Shown: positions 17,691-27,558, counted from the stretch's first letter. The stretch is DNA of 64,000 nt from an uncultured Clostridia bacterium (GCA_947624965.1 CANQMN010000006.1:1-64000); one strand, 5' to 3'. Made by a program: numbers and translations. The notes: a model not told the origin generated them from the sequence alone.

Positions 17691-19052
17691 TCAATCGTAC
17701 AGCGAGAACAAGTTCGACGACGAAAAGGCGAACGTCAATTCGATGGGCGCCTCCTCGTCCGCGCGGCTGACGGTGAGTTTTATGCTGTCGCCAAGCCGCA
17801 CGTCCAAGAGAAGTCCGTCCCAAATGAGCTTTCGGGTGATGTACGTCTCCTTCACGGGGTTGCCGCTGCGGATGAGTTTGGCGGAGATGAGCGTATCGCC
17901 GTCCTTCAACCCCTGGCGATAGGCGAGCCCGTGGGTGCGCATGACGTTCTGCGCGACAACCTTTTCCTCCACGTAATATTTCCCGAGCATCTCGTTATAC
18001 ACGCCCTTGCTTTCTGCAACGGACGCCTCAAACCCCGCGTTCGCGGCGAGCGCCCCGCCGCTCTGCGCATTCGCGAAGAGATTGTTTGCGAGCGGCAACA
18101 CATAGGAGGCGGGGAGCGCATACCCGAACCCCTTGATGTCGCTCTTCTCGGAGCGCGCGTTGACGATTCCGACGAGCTCTCCGTTCCAGTTGAACAATCC
18201 GCCGCCCGAATTGCCGTGGTTGACGTCCGCGTCCGTGCGGATCTCGGGCAAGCGCGTCGTGCCGTTCTCGTCGCACCGCCGAACTTCGATGTATTCGCTC
18301 AACACGGAGACCGCGCCGCCCGTAACGGAGATGCCCTTGTTGTCCGCATTGCCGACGGCATACACGCGCTCGCCGACGGTGAGGCTCTCGGAGTTCCCCC
18401 ACTTCACGGCGCACGCATCCGAATTTTTGAGGATCTCGCTCCCGCTGACGGAGAGGAGCGCGACGTCGTTCGCCTTGGAGCCCGCAAGGAAGGTCGCGGG
18501 AACGGCGCGGGAGGCATACTGCCCGCCGTACAGATAGAGCGCGATCTCGTCGCCAACGTGGGCGGTCTTTTCGTTTCCCGTGCTCGAAGCGTAATAGACG
18601 ACGTGATAGTTGGTAAGAACGACGGCGTCGCCGCTTGCAAGGTCCAACGAACAGATGACGCCCGAGCCGCCGACATACACCTTGCCCGACTCCGCGACGC
18701 TCACGGGGACATTGAACGTCGCGACGACGGAGACGACGCTCCGGAGGGCGCTGTTCACGGAAGCGGTCTCGTCCGTGCGGACGCCGATCTGTTGGAGGAA
18801 CTCGAAATACGTCCCCGTAAAGGAACCGCTCTCGACCGCCTCGTCGTACAGCCTGCGCTCGTGCGTGGACGGCAAGTCCGATTCGGCGAGCCACTCGCTC
18901 TCCGAACCCGTATAGCCCTCTTCGACGGCGACGTCGTAGGGATAATTCGCGTCCGCCTGCGGCACGTCGAACCAACTGCATGCGCCCAAAGAGAGGGCGA
19001 GAACGCCCGCCGCCGCCGCGGCAAGAACCGCCGTAATCGTTTTTTTCTTCAT
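17691..19052 (-). CDS. Lipoprotein trypsin-like serine protease (S1C/HtrA type) with C-terminal PDZ-like region
   Basis: Lipobox LSLGAC; catalytic contexts TNYHVV, KANDVALL, GNSGGGL. Confidence 0.85.
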   Translation of the reverse strand: MKKKTITAVLAAAAAGVLALSLGACSWFDVPQADANYPYDVAVEEGYTGSESEWLAESDLPSTHERRLYDEAVESGSFTGTYFEFLQQIGVRTDETASVNSALRSVVSVVATFNVPVSVAESGKVYVGGSGVICSLDLASGDAVVLTNYHVVYYASSTGNEKTAHVGDEIALYLYGGQYASRAVPATFLAGSKANDVALLSVSGSEILKNSDACAVKWGNSESLTVGERVYAVGNADNKGISVTGGAVSVLSEYIEVRRCDENGTTRLPEIRTDADVNHGNSGGGLFNWNGELVGIVNARSEKSDIKGFGYALPASYVLPLANNLFANAQSGGALAANAGFEASVAESKGVYNEMLGKYYVEEKVVAQNVMRTHGLAYRQGLKDGDTLISAKLIRSGNPVKETYITRKLIWDGLLLDVRLGDSIKLTVSRADEEAPIELTFAFSSSNLFSLYD

Positions 19053-19166
19053 GATATCATCCTCACCGATCCCGCGATATGGGGAACATTCTCTCATATT
19101 ATATCACGCAAACGGAAAAAACACAACCCATCGCGGCGCTTCTCCGCCGATTTGCACGCGGCTCCG

Positions 19167-19201
19167 CAAAAAAAGAGACGAAAACTTTCGTTTTCGTCTC
19201 C
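19167..19201 (-). terminator. Intrinsic terminator of the rubrerythrin transcript
   Basis: Minus strand GGAGACGAAAACGAAAGTTTTCGTCTCTTTTTTT. Confidence 0.75.
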
Positions 19202-19209
19202 CCTGCGCT

Positions 19210-19341
19210 CTATAAATCGTCCGCGTCCTGTACGGGCTTCTCGTACGCGCTGTCGCCGCACACGCCCGTGTAACTGCCGAGCGCGTCCTCATCCGAGAGC
19301 ATCTTCGCCCCTCTTTTCAGGGGCGCCTTTTTCGACGCCAT
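19210..19341 (-). CDS. 43-aa small protein MASKKAPLKRGAKMLSDEDALGSYTGVCGDSAYEKPVQDADDL (not in ORF track)
   Basis: Translated by hand; sits between the 40-aa ORF and the terminator; LGSYTGV...KPVQDADDL resembles a small-protein motif I recall from Firmicutes. Confidence 0.65.
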   Translation of the reverse strand: MASKKAPLKRGAKMLSDEDALGSYTGVCGDSAYEKPVQDADDL

Positions 19342-19464
19342 TTAACGGCAGTCCTTGGAACCGGCGTCGCACTTGCCGCCGCACTTGGAATTTTTCACGC
19401 TCTTCGTGTTCTGCGCGCTTTCCGTGTTCTTGGCGTTCTGCGTCTTGTTCGTGGTCTTTTTCAT
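19342..19464 (-). CDS. 40-aa Lys/Asn-rich, Cys-containing small protein MKKTTNKTQNAKNTESAQNTKSVKNSKCGGKCDAGSKDCR (not in ORF track)
   Basis: Translated by hand; SD AAGGAGA upstream; abuts rubrerythrin and the 43-aa ORF. Confidence 0.6.
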   Translation of the reverse strand: MKKTTNKTQNAKNTESAQNTKSVKNSKCGGKCDAGSKDCR

Positions 19465-20057
19465 ATATTCTCCTTTTTGAAGGGAAGATGCAGTTCGACT
19501 TCACCCTGCGACGCGCCGCACAGCGGACAAATGTTCCATGCCTCCTTCGCGGTGTGCATATAGCCGCACTCGCCGCAGATCCACAGCATCGGTCGGTCCG
19601 CTTGATAGAGGGAGCCGTCCTTGAACGCCTCATAGAGGTATTGGAAGATGATCCGATGATTTTCCTCCACCTTTGCTACCTGTCTGAATTTGAGCGCAAG
19701 TTGCCCAAACCCCTCTTCCTCCGCGATCTTCGCGAACGAGGGGTATAGGTTTTCCGCCTCGTCCTGTTCATCGATCGCGGCAAAGCGCAAGTTCTCATCG
19801 AGCGTACCCGCATGAAAGGGATAACTCGCCTCGATGCGCACGTTATCTTGGCTGCCCGCATTCTGCAAAAGCGCCTCGAAAAACACCTTCGCATGGTTGG
19901 TCTCGTTCTTTGCGATCGTGCGGATCGTGTCCGCGAGAACTTCATAGCCCTGCTTCATTGCCATCTTTACCGTAAGTTGGTATCTCATGCCCGCCTGACA
20001 TTCCCCCGCGAACGCTCTCGCGAGATTATGAAAGGTCTGCGTCTTGGTAAAGTCCAT
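19461..20057 (-). CDS. rbr: Rubrerythrin
   Basis: Diiron helices plus rubredoxin-like CGECGYMH...CPLCGA. Confidence 0.93.
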   Translation of the reverse strand: MDFTKTQTFHNLARAFAGECQAGMRYQLTVKMAMKQGYEVLADTIRTIAKNETNHAKVFFEALLQNAGSQDNVRIEASYPFHAGTLDENLRFAAIDEQDEAENLYPSFAKIAEEEGFGQLALKFRQVAKVEENHRIIFQYLYEAFKDGSLYQADRPMLWICGECGYMHTAKEAWNICPLCGASQGEVELHLPFKKENI

Positions 20058-20147
20058 TCCGTTTCCTCCCTACAACGCTATTTTGCGCGGGACGTCCCCG
20101 CTTTATGCGCCGCGGGAGCTTTTTCGCGGAAAACCGCCGAAAAAAAA

Positions 20148-20174
20148 GCGGAGCGGCGTCCGCCGCTCCGCTAT
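20148..20174 (-). terminator. Intrinsic terminator overlapping the 3' end of the ClC gene
   Basis: AGCGGAGCGGCG-TC-CGCCGCTCCGCT with flanking T/A runs. Confidence 0.6.
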
Positions 20175-21787
20175 TCTTTTTCTTCGGGCAAGATCTCGTA
20201 CTGTTCTTCCACGAGGTCCCCCACGAGCGTAACAAGGGAAGTTACGTATTCGTCCCTGTCGTCGGGGGAGCCCTCGACGGTAATTACGTCCCCCGCGTAC
20301 ATTTCCGTCGCGCCCTTGGGGACGATGGTCGCGTCCCCCCGCTTGATGCCCGTGACCACGGCGGTGAACGGCCAGAGGATATCCCGCACCGCGCTCCCGT
20401 CCAGCCGTTCGCCGACGCGGAGCTTCACCGTGATCCTGCGCACGTCGTGGGCGCGCTCTTCGAGCATTTCGTCGAGCAGTTTGTCGTAGAGCGGCTCGGT
20501 GTGGAAGAGCATGCCCGCGAGATACCCCACCGCCACGCCGATGATCGCGGGCAGAAGGAAGGTGAAGTTCCACGTGAGCTCCACGAGCATCACGATGCCC
20601 GTGATGGGCGCTTTCACGACGGTCGCGAAGAAGGTAACCATGCACACGGCGACGAGCGCGTCGCACAGCGCGGGGTCCATTCCCATCGCCTCGCACGCGA
20701 TGCCCATCAGCGCGCCGATCCCGCCGCCGATCGCGAGCATCGGGAAGGAGGCGCAGCAGGGCACGTCCGCGCCCAAATTGACGAGCGTCGCGACGAATTT
20801 CACGACGATAACGACGAGAAGGGTTACGAAAACGGGAGAGGAGAACAACGTCTCCAAGCCCGCCGCGCCGCTTCCGAGCGCGCGGATAAAGTGCAGTCCG
20901 CCCCCCATCGCGTACACGGTGAGAAGTCCCGCCGCCCCCGCGAATACGAAGGGAACGGTCATTTTTCCCACGCCGTGCCAGAAGGTGATCTTCTTGAAGA
21001 GGCGGCGGAAGACGAACACGAGATGGTAGAAGGCGACGCCCGCGAGCGCAACGACGACGGACGCGAGCAGAACGTACAGGCAGAACATGAGCCCCGTGTT
21101 CTCCGCGAAGGAAAAGCTCGAAAGGACGGGCTCGACCGCAATCCCCATCGCGGTGAGGAGAAGATTCCGCACGACGATGGCGAACACGACGGAGGAGAAG
21201 GAGCAGACGAACACCTCCGGCGTAAAGCGCCTGTGCGCCTCCTCGTAAGCGAATACCATGCCCGTGAGCGGGGCGTTGAGCGCGACGGCAAGCCCAGCGC
21301 ACGCGCCGCCCGTTATCTGGTACCGCCGCACGAAGATGTTCCGCCTCAAAACGCTCCCCACGCCGTTCCCGCACGCGCCGCCCAGCATGAGGCTGGGACC
21401 TTCGCATCCCGCGGAGAGCCCCATAAAGATGGTGAACAGGCTCGCGGCGAACATGCCGGGGAGGATCTCGTACCACTTGAACCGCATGAGCCCGCGCGTC
21501 GCGCCCTCCGTCTGCGGGAATCCGCTGCCCCGTATCATGGGCAAAAATTTCACGACGCCGCCGATGACGATGCCGCCCAAAAAGAGGGCGCAGAAGAGGA
21601 GCGGGATAAAGGCGGGATTGTCGCGGAAAAAGGAATAATAATCCGCGGAGAAATCCTCGCAGTAATTGACGAGCACGTTGTAGAGCGTTACGACGAGCCC
21701 GGCGAACAGCCCCGTTACCGCGCCGACGCCCACGATCTGAAAACAGTAATTTACTTTCTTACGAAATTTCCCTGCTTTGCTTTCCAT
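20171..21787 (-). CDS. ClC-family chloride channel/transporter with C-terminal TrkA-C-like domain
   Basis: GSGFPQTEG and GCEGPSLMLGG motifs, many TMs, C-terminal regulatory domain. Confidence 0.9.
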   Translation of the reverse strand: MESKAGKFRKKVNYCFQIVGVGAVTGLFAGLVVTLYNVLVNYCEDFSADYYSFFRDNPAFIPLLFCALFLGGIVIGGVVKFLPMIRGSGFPQTEGATRGLMRFKWYEILPGMFAASLFTIFMGLSAGCEGPSLMLGGACGNGVGSVLRRNIFVRRYQITGGACAGLAVALNAPLTGMVFAYEEAHRRFTPEVFVCSFSSVVFAIVVRNLLLTAMGIAVEPVLSSFSFAENTGLMFCLYVLLASVVVALAGVAFYHLVFVFRRLFKKITFWHGVGKMTVPFVFAGAAGLLTVYAMGGGLHFIRALGSGAAGLETLFSSPVFVTLLVVIVVKFVATLVNLGADVPCCASFPMLAIGGGIGALMGIACEAMGMDPALCDALVAVCMVTFFATVVKAPITGIVMLVELTWNFTFLLPAIIGVAVGYLAGMLFHTEPLYDKLLDEMLEERAHDVRRITVKLRVGERLDGSAVRDILWPFTAVVTGIKRGDATIVPKGATEMYAGDVITVEGSPDDRDEYVTSLVTLVGDLVEEQYEILPEEKE

Positions 21788-21804
21788 AAACTTTTATCCG
21801 TTGT

Positions 21805-23547
21805 TCAACCTGCGAACTGCGCTTCGTACAGTTCCGCGTAAAACCCGCCCTTGGCGAGAAGTTCCCGATGCGTACCGCGCTCGACGATGGAACCGTCCCG
21901 CATGACGAGGATCTCGTCCGCCGTCTCGATGGTGGAGAGGCGGTGCGCGACGATAAAACACGTCCTGCCCCGCATGAGCTCCGCAAACGCCGCCTGCACG
22001 ATGCGCTCCGTGCGGGTGTCGATGCTCGACGTCGCCTCGTCGAGAATGAGCATGGGCGGACGGGAGAGCATGACGCGCGCGATGCAGAGGAGTTGTCTCT
22101 GTCCCTGCGAGAGGGTCCCCTCGCCGCCGATCTCGGTGTCGTACCCTTGGGGGAGCCGCATGATAAACCCGTGCGCGCGCGCCGCCTTCGCCGCCGCGAT
22201 CATCTCCTCTTCGGTCGCGTTCGGTGCCCCCATGCACAAGTTTTCCCGCACCGTCCCCTCTTTGATCCACGTATCCTGCAACACCATGCCCACGTTTTTG
22301 CGCAGAGAGACGCGCGTGATCTCGCGCACGTCCATGCCGTCAACCTTTACGCTCCCGCCGACGACGTCGTAAAAGCGCATGATGAGATTGATGAGCGTCG
22401 TCTTGCCGCACCCCGTGGGACCGACGATGGCGATCCGCTTGCCCGCCTCCGCCGTAAAGTTCATGTGCTCGATGAGCGGGCGTTCGGGCGTATACGAGAA
22501 ATCCACGTCGCAAAATTCCACCCTTCCGTCCACCTCGCCGAGAGAGGCGAGCCCCTCGTCCGAACGCTCCTCCTCTTCGGCGATGAGCGCGAACAGGCGC
22601 GCCGCGCACGCGAGCGCGTTCTGAAATTCGGCGACGACCTCGGAGATCTCGTTGAAGGGGCGGGTGTATTGGTTGGAGTAGGAGAGGAACGTCGTGAGGC
22701 TCCCAACGCTGAACGCCCCGCCCGAGCCGATCGCGAACAGCGACCCCGCGAGCGCGACCGCCGCATAGACGACGGAGTTGATGAACCGCGTCGTGGGATT
22801 GGTGGTGGAGGAATAGAACACCGCGCGGAGAGAACTCTTGCGCAGCGTCTCGTTCTTTTCGCGGAATACGAAGACGTTCTCGTCCTCGTGTCCGTACGCC
22901 TTTACCGTTTTGAGGTTGCCGATCATCTCGTCGATGAACGCCGTCTGGTCGGCGCGCGCGACCGCCTGTTCGCGGAACATGCGGTAGGTGCGGGAGGCGA
23001 TGAACCGCGCCGTGAGAAGGGACGCGGGCGTGAGCACGACGACGATGAGCGCGATCTCCCAGCGCAGCGCGAGCATGATGCCGAGCACGCCGAAGATGGT
23101 GAGGAGCCCCGTGAAAAACTGCGTGAAGGCGAGAAGGAGCCCCTCGGCGAACTGGTCGGCGTCGGTAACGACGACGCTCGCGACTTCGCCGTACGCGCGC
23201 GCGTCCAGCGTTTTGAGCGGAAGTTTTTCTATCTTGCGGAACGCGTCCCTTCTCACGTCCGCGAGGACGTGGTAGACGACGCGGTTGTTGCAGAGATTCA
23301 TGAACCATTGCGAGGCGGTCGCCGCCGCCACGCACAGCCCGATGCCGAGAAAGACGCGCGAAAGGCGCGCATAATCCACATTCCCCGCGCTCACGATGCA
23401 ATCCACCCCCCTGCCCGCGAGGAAGGGGACGACGAGCTGTCCCGCGACGGCGACGAGCGCAAAGACCGCCGAAAGGACGAGATACGCCGCGTGCGGCTTC
23501 AAATAGCGGAGGATCCCTCTCGCCGTGTCCTTGGTCGCGCGCTTCAT
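21805..23547 (-). CDS. ABC exporter subunit (TMD-NBD), probable heterodimer partner
   Basis: GPTGCGKTTL, LSQGQRQLL, ILDEATSS. Confidence 0.93.
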   Translation of the reverse strand: MKRATKDTARGILRYLKPHAAYLVLSAVFALVAVAGQLVVPFLAGRGVDCIVSAGNVDYARLSRVFLGIGLCVAAATASQWFMNLCNNRVVYHVLADVRRDAFRKIEKLPLKTLDARAYGEVASVVVTDADQFAEGLLLAFTQFFTGLLTIFGVLGIMLALRWEIALIVVVLTPASLLTARFIASRTYRMFREQAVARADQTAFIDEMIGNLKTVKAYGHEDENVFVFREKNETLRKSSLRAVFYSSTTNPTTRFINSVVYAAVALAGSLFAIGSGGAFSVGSLTTFLSYSNQYTRPFNEISEVVAEFQNALACAARLFALIAEEEERSDEGLASLGEVDGRVEFCDVDFSYTPERPLIEHMNFTAEAGKRIAIVGPTGCGKTTLINLIMRFYDVVGGSVKVDGMDVREITRVSLRKNVGMVLQDTWIKEGTVRENLCMGAPNATEEEMIAAAKAARAHGFIMRLPQGYDTEIGGEGTLSQGQRQLLCIARVMLSRPPMLILDEATSSIDTRTERIVQAAFAELMRGRTCFIVAHRLSTIETADEILVMRDGSIVERGTHRELLAKGGFYAELYEAQFAG

Positions 23548-25262
23548 ACGCTTGCCTCCTTGAACTGCGTGAGATAGATCTCGCGGTAGAGCGCGCAGGT
23601 GCGGAGCAGTTCCTCGTGCGTGCCCACGGCGACGGCTCTCCCCTCGTCGAGCACGACGATCTTATCCGCATGCAAAAGGGAAGCCGCCCGCTGGGAGACG
23701 ATGAACACCGTACTGCCGAGCTCCTTCAACGAGGCGCGAAGCCTTGCGTCCGTCGCATAGTCGAGCGCGGACGCGCTGTCGTCGAGAATGAGGATCTCGG
23801 GCGCCTTGACGAGCGCGCGGGCGATCGCGAGCCGCTGCCGCTGCCCGCCCGAAAAATTTCTGCCCTCCTGCACGACTTCGCCGTCCAGTCCGCCCTTCGC
23901 TTCGAGCACGTCCTCCGCCTGCGCCCGCCGCGCCGCTTCGAGGAGGGTCTCCTCCCCCGCGGCGGGGTCTCCCCACAGAAGATTGGAGCGGATGCTCCCC
24001 TTGAACAGCGCCGTCTTTTGGGGCACGACGCCCACGATACGCCTCAATTCCCGCGCGGAGACCGCCTTCACGTCCGCGCCGTTCACGCGTACCGTTCCCT
24101 CCGTCGCCGCATAAAAGCGGGGAATGAGGTTGACAAGGGTGCTCTTTCCCGCGCCCGTGCCGCCGATGACGCCCACCGTCTCCCCCCGCCGCACGCGGAG
24201 GTCGATATCTTTGAGGGCGGGCGCGCCGCCCCCCTCATAGCAGAACGTAACGTGCTCGAAACTCACGGCAAGCGTTTCGTCGCCGCCGCCGTCCGAAGGC
24301 GCGAGCACGTCCCGCTCGCCCGCCTCGTCCAGCGTCTTTCCGATGCGCTTCTGGCAGGCGACCGCGCGGGTGACCGTTACGATGAAATTCGCGAACTTGA
24401 TGAGCTCGACGAGGATCTGCGAAAGATAGCCGTACAGGGCGACGACCTCGCCCTGCCCGATCGCGCCGCCGTCCACGCGGAGCGCGCCCGTGTAGAGGAG
24501 CGCGATCACGGCGACGTTGACGAGCGCGAAGGTGAGCGGCCCCGAGAGCGCGGAGACGAGACCCGCGCGTTTCTGCGCCCGTTTCAGCTGTTCCGTGCGC
24601 GCGCCGAAGCGGGCAATTTCGTCCTCCTCCTTGCAAAACGCGCGGATCACGCGCGCGCCCGAGAGGTTTTCCCGCGTGGCGCCGTACACCTTGTCCAAAC
24701 GGTTTTGTACCTTGCGGTAGAGGGGCAGGCATGCCGCCATCACGCCCGCCACCACCGCCGCGAGCAGCGGGATCACGGCGACGAACACGAGCGCGGACTG
24801 CGCGTCCACGATGAACGCCATCACCATCGCGCCGAACACGATGAAGGGGGAGCGCAAAAGAAGGCGGAGCGTCATGTTCACCCCCGCCTGCACTTGGTTG
24901 ACGTCGCTCGTCATGCGGGTGATCATCGCGGACGTCCCCGTCCTGTCGATCTGCGCATACGAAAACGATTGCAATTTCACGAACAGCCGCTCACGCAGTT
25001 CGGAAGCCACGCCCACCGCCGCCTTCGCCGCAAAGTATTGCGCCGTGAGGGCGAACGCGAGCCCCGCCACGCCGAAGGCGACGAGAATGAGGCACCCGTG
25101 CACGATGAACTCCGTCCCCTCCCCGCCGTTGACGCCGCGGTTGACGATGGCGGCGACGACGAGCGGAACGACAAGTTCCATGCACGCTTCGAGGAACTTG
25201 AACAGCGGCGCGAGGATCGCCTCCGTGCGATAACGTTTGAGACAAGAGAAAAGATGCTTCAA
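23544..25262 (-). CDS. ABC exporter subunit (TMD-NBD)
   Basis: GGTGAGKSTL, FSGGQRQRL, ILDDSASALD; overlaps the next gene by 4 nt. Confidence 0.93.
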   Translation of the reverse strand: MKHLFSCLKRYRTEAILAPLFKFLEACMELVVPLVVAAIVNRGVNGGEGTEFIVHGCLILVAFGVAGLAFALTAQYFAAKAAVGVASELRERLFVKLQSFSYAQIDRTGTSAMITRMTSDVNQVQAGVNMTLRLLLRSPFIVFGAMVMAFIVDAQSALVFVAVIPLLAAVVAGVMAACLPLYRKVQNRLDKVYGATRENLSGARVIRAFCKEEDEIARFGARTEQLKRAQKRAGLVSALSGPLTFALVNVAVIALLYTGALRVDGGAIGQGEVVALYGYLSQILVELIKFANFIVTVTRAVACQKRIGKTLDEAGERDVLAPSDGGGDETLAVSFEHVTFCYEGGGAPALKDIDLRVRRGETVGVIGGTGAGKSTLVNLIPRFYAATEGTVRVNGADVKAVSARELRRIVGVVPQKTALFKGSIRSNLLWGDPAAGEETLLEAARRAQAEDVLEAKGGLDGEVVQEGRNFSGGQRQRLAIARALVKAPEILILDDSASALDYATDARLRASLKELGSTVFIVSQRAASLLHADKIVVLDEGRAVAVGTHEELLRTCALYREIYLTQFKEASV

Positions 25263-25271
25263 GAGGACTCC

Positions 25272-26288
25272 TTATGCGGGGAGAAAGAAGAGATATGCGT
25301 AGTATGCGGCGAACGCCGCGAGCATGACGCCGCCGCCGATCCGCCCGATTGCATGGCGGTTCAGACAGGAACAGAGGCAGAGAAGGAGCACGGCGGCGAG
25401 CGCGACGAGCGCGTCCACGAGGTTGCGTTCGGGGAGGAAGGGCAGCGGATAGACGAGGGAGGAGATCCCAGCGACGAGGAAGATGTTGAAGATATTGCTT
25501 CCGATCACGTTCCCGACGGCGATGTCCGTCTCCCCCTTGTGCGCGGCGACGACCGAAGTTACGAGTTCGGGCAGCGACGTGCCGATGGCGACGACGGTGA
25601 GCCCGACGACGCGCTTGTCCGCATGAAAATATTCGGCGATGCGCTTCGCCCCCTCCACGAGGAGGGTCCCCCCGCCCACGACGAGCGCAAGCCCCCCGAG
25701 GGTGAGGAGAACGAGAAACCACGTCTTGCCGCGCGCCGCGGCGAACGGCTTCCCCTTTTCTTCCCGCGGCGGCTGCGCTTGGGCGATCGGCGCGGGGGAT
25801 GCGCGCCGCTCCCGCTTCGCGTTGAGAAAGAGCAGCGTCATATAGACGGCGAACACGGCGAGCATGATGAGCCCGTCCCACCATTCGAGCGCGTTTCCCC
25901 ACAGCCCGAGCCCGATGAGGAGCGCGCTCGCGAGCACGAGGACGGGCAGATCGAGCAACCGCGAGGACCGCTTCACGGGCAGCGGACGGAAGAGCGCGGA
26001 CAGCCCGAGAATGAGCAGAACGTTGGCGATGTTGCTCCCGACGACGTTCCCGATGGAGATGTCCGCGACCGTGGGGTCCGAATAGCTCCGCGCGGCGGAG
26101 GTGATGCTCGTGGCGAGTTCGGGCGTGCTTGTCCCGAACGCGACCACGGTGAGCCCGATGACAAGGGCGGGCACGCCGCACTTTGCGGCGATCCCCGCGG
26201 CCCCGTCCACGAACCAATCCGCCCCCTTCACGAGAAACGCAAAGCCCGCAACGAGCATAAAGATCCAAAGCAGGAGCAACCGATCCAT
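25272..26288 (-). CDS. Calcium/sodium antiporter (CaCA/YrbG-like)
   Basis: Two alpha repeats: VVAFGTSTPELATS / NVVGSNIANV and VVAIGTSLPELVTS / NVIGSNIFNI. Confidence 0.92.
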   Translation of the reverse strand: MDRLLLLWIFMLVAGFAFLVKGADWFVDGAAGIAAKCGVPALVIGLTVVAFGTSTPELATSITSAARSYSDPTVADISIGNVVGSNIANVLLILGLSALFRPLPVKRSSRLLDLPVLVLASALLIGLGLWGNALEWWDGLIMLAVFAVYMTLLFLNAKRERRASPAPIAQAQPPREEKGKPFAAARGKTWFLVLLTLGGLALVVGGGTLLVEGAKRIAEYFHADKRVVGLTVVAIGTSLPELVTSVVAAHKGETDIAVGNVIGSNIFNIFLVAGISSLVYPLPFLPERNLVDALVALAAVLLLCLCSCLNRHAIGRIGGGVMLAAFAAYYAYLFFLPA

Positions 26289-26431
26289 ACCCTTTTGCCT
26301 CTTTTCGCATGCGTTTTTGCCGAAAGTCTTGTCGTTCATACGAACCGCCTCAACACGGGCAGGACCCGGGGTATGTTGCCGAGGCGCGGGGACTACTCCC
26401 TTTTGGCACGAAAATCGTACCATGTTCGCAA

Positions 26432-26472
26432 AAAAAAGTCAAGCGCAATGTGCGCCCGACTTCTTTTTTCCG
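26432..26472 (-). terminator. Intrinsic terminator after mntP
   Basis: AGTCGGGCGCACATTGCGCTTGACTTTTTTTT on the minus strand. Confidence 0.7.
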
Positions 26473-26489
26473 TCCTCTTTTTTCAACAT

Positions 26490-27086
26490 TTATAACAGCG
26501 CTTCGAGCAAAATTTTTATTCCGAGCACAACGAGCACGACGCCCCCCGCGATCTCCGCCTTCTCCGCATAGGCGTTCCCCGCGCGTTTGCCGAGCGCGAC
26601 GGCGGGCAGGGAGAGAAAAAAGGTGATCGCGCCGATCGCCAGCGCGCACAGCACGGCGTGGGCGGGGAGCCCCTCCGCCGTCTCCTCCGCGAAGAGGGTA
26701 ACCCCCACCGCGAGCGCGTCCACGCTCGTCGCGAACGCCTGCGCGAGAAGTTTCCCCGCGCCCAGCGTTTTTTGCGCGTGCGCCCGCACCGCGCCGTGCT
26801 TCTTTGCAACGGCTTCCGAGACGCCGTCCGCGAACATCTTTCCGCCGATGAGAACGAGGAGCGCGCAGGAGAGCCACGGGGCGATCCTTTCGACGAGCGC
26901 GGAAAAGGCATACCCGCCGTAATAGCCGACGACGGGCATCGCAAACTGGAAGAACGCGTACGTCGCCGCGACGGCGAGCATCTTCCACCCCTTCATCCGC
27001 GGCTCGCTCATGCCGTTCGTCATGCTCACCGCCACCGCGTCCATCGCGAGCGCCGCGCCGATGAGGATCAGCTCCCAAACTTCCAT
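26490..27086 (-). CDS. mntP: Manganese efflux pump MntP
   Basis: MDAVAVSMTNG and ATSVDALAVGVT motifs, six TMs; preceded by a yybP-ykoY-like leader. Confidence 0.9.
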   Translation of the reverse strand: MEVWELILIGAALAMDAVAVSMTNGMSEPRMKGWKMLAVAATYAFFQFAMPVVGYYGGYAFSALVERIAPWLSCALLVLIGGKMFADGVSEAVAKKHGAVRAHAQKTLGAGKLLAQAFATSVDALAVGVTLFAEETAEGLPAHAVLCALAIGAITFFLSLPAVALGKRAGNAYAEKAEIAGGVVLVVLGIKILLEALL

Positions 27087-27120
27087 AAACGCCTCGCTAT
27101 GTTATACTGCCGCGGGAAAG

Positions 27121-27245
27121 AAAAAAGACTTGTGCGCGGAAAAAAACCGTGCATAAGTCTTACCGTTTGAGATAATACCCGCGGAACGCCGCAGTATGTG
27201 GATATTATCGCGCGCCGCAAGGCGCGCCGATTACTCCCCTATGGC
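27121..27245 (-). promoter_or_regulatory. yybP-ykoY (Mn2+) riboswitch-like leader with expression-platform terminator
   Basis: Minus strand AGGGGAGTAATC...GGTAAGACTTATGCACGG-TTTTTT-CCGCGCACAAGTCTTTTTT just 5' of mntP. Confidence 0.72.
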
Positions 27246-27257
27246 TTCTTCATTGTA

Positions 27258-27545
27258 TCACGGCGCGGCGGGCGTGTCAACCGTTTTTTCGTCCTTCGGA
27301 AGAACTTCCGAGAGCTCGCGCACGCGGTTCATCGGGCAGGGCGCCGTCTGGCGGGTACAGCGCTCCGTCCGCTCGACGACGCCCCGCGCCGCTCTTCCGT
27401 CCCGCCCGAAGGGCGCGAGCACGCAGTCCCCCGCCTCCACGGGAAAGGGCGCGATGTACCAGTAGGGCGCGCCGCCGATGCGCACCTTTGCGAACAGATA
27501 TTCCCCGTTTTCGGCGATGACCCCGCCGCTCAACGAATGGATCAT
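27258..27545 (-). CDS. Hypothetical protein (~95 aa)
   Basis: MIHSLSGGVIAENGEYLFAKVRIGGAPYWYIAPFPVEAGDCVLAPFG; overlaps nothing and follows cls closely. Confidence 0.5.
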   Translation of the reverse strand: MIHSLSGGVIAENGEYLFAKVRIGGAPYWYIAPFPVEAGDCVLAPFGRDGRAARGVVERTERCTRQTAPCPMNRVRELSEVLPKDEKTVDTPAAP

Positions 27546-27558
27546 TTGTTTTCTCCCG

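Noticed and set aside
23616-26495. 959-aa plus-strand ORF
   Set aside because: Antisense to an ABC exporter and a CaCA antiporter, both clear families
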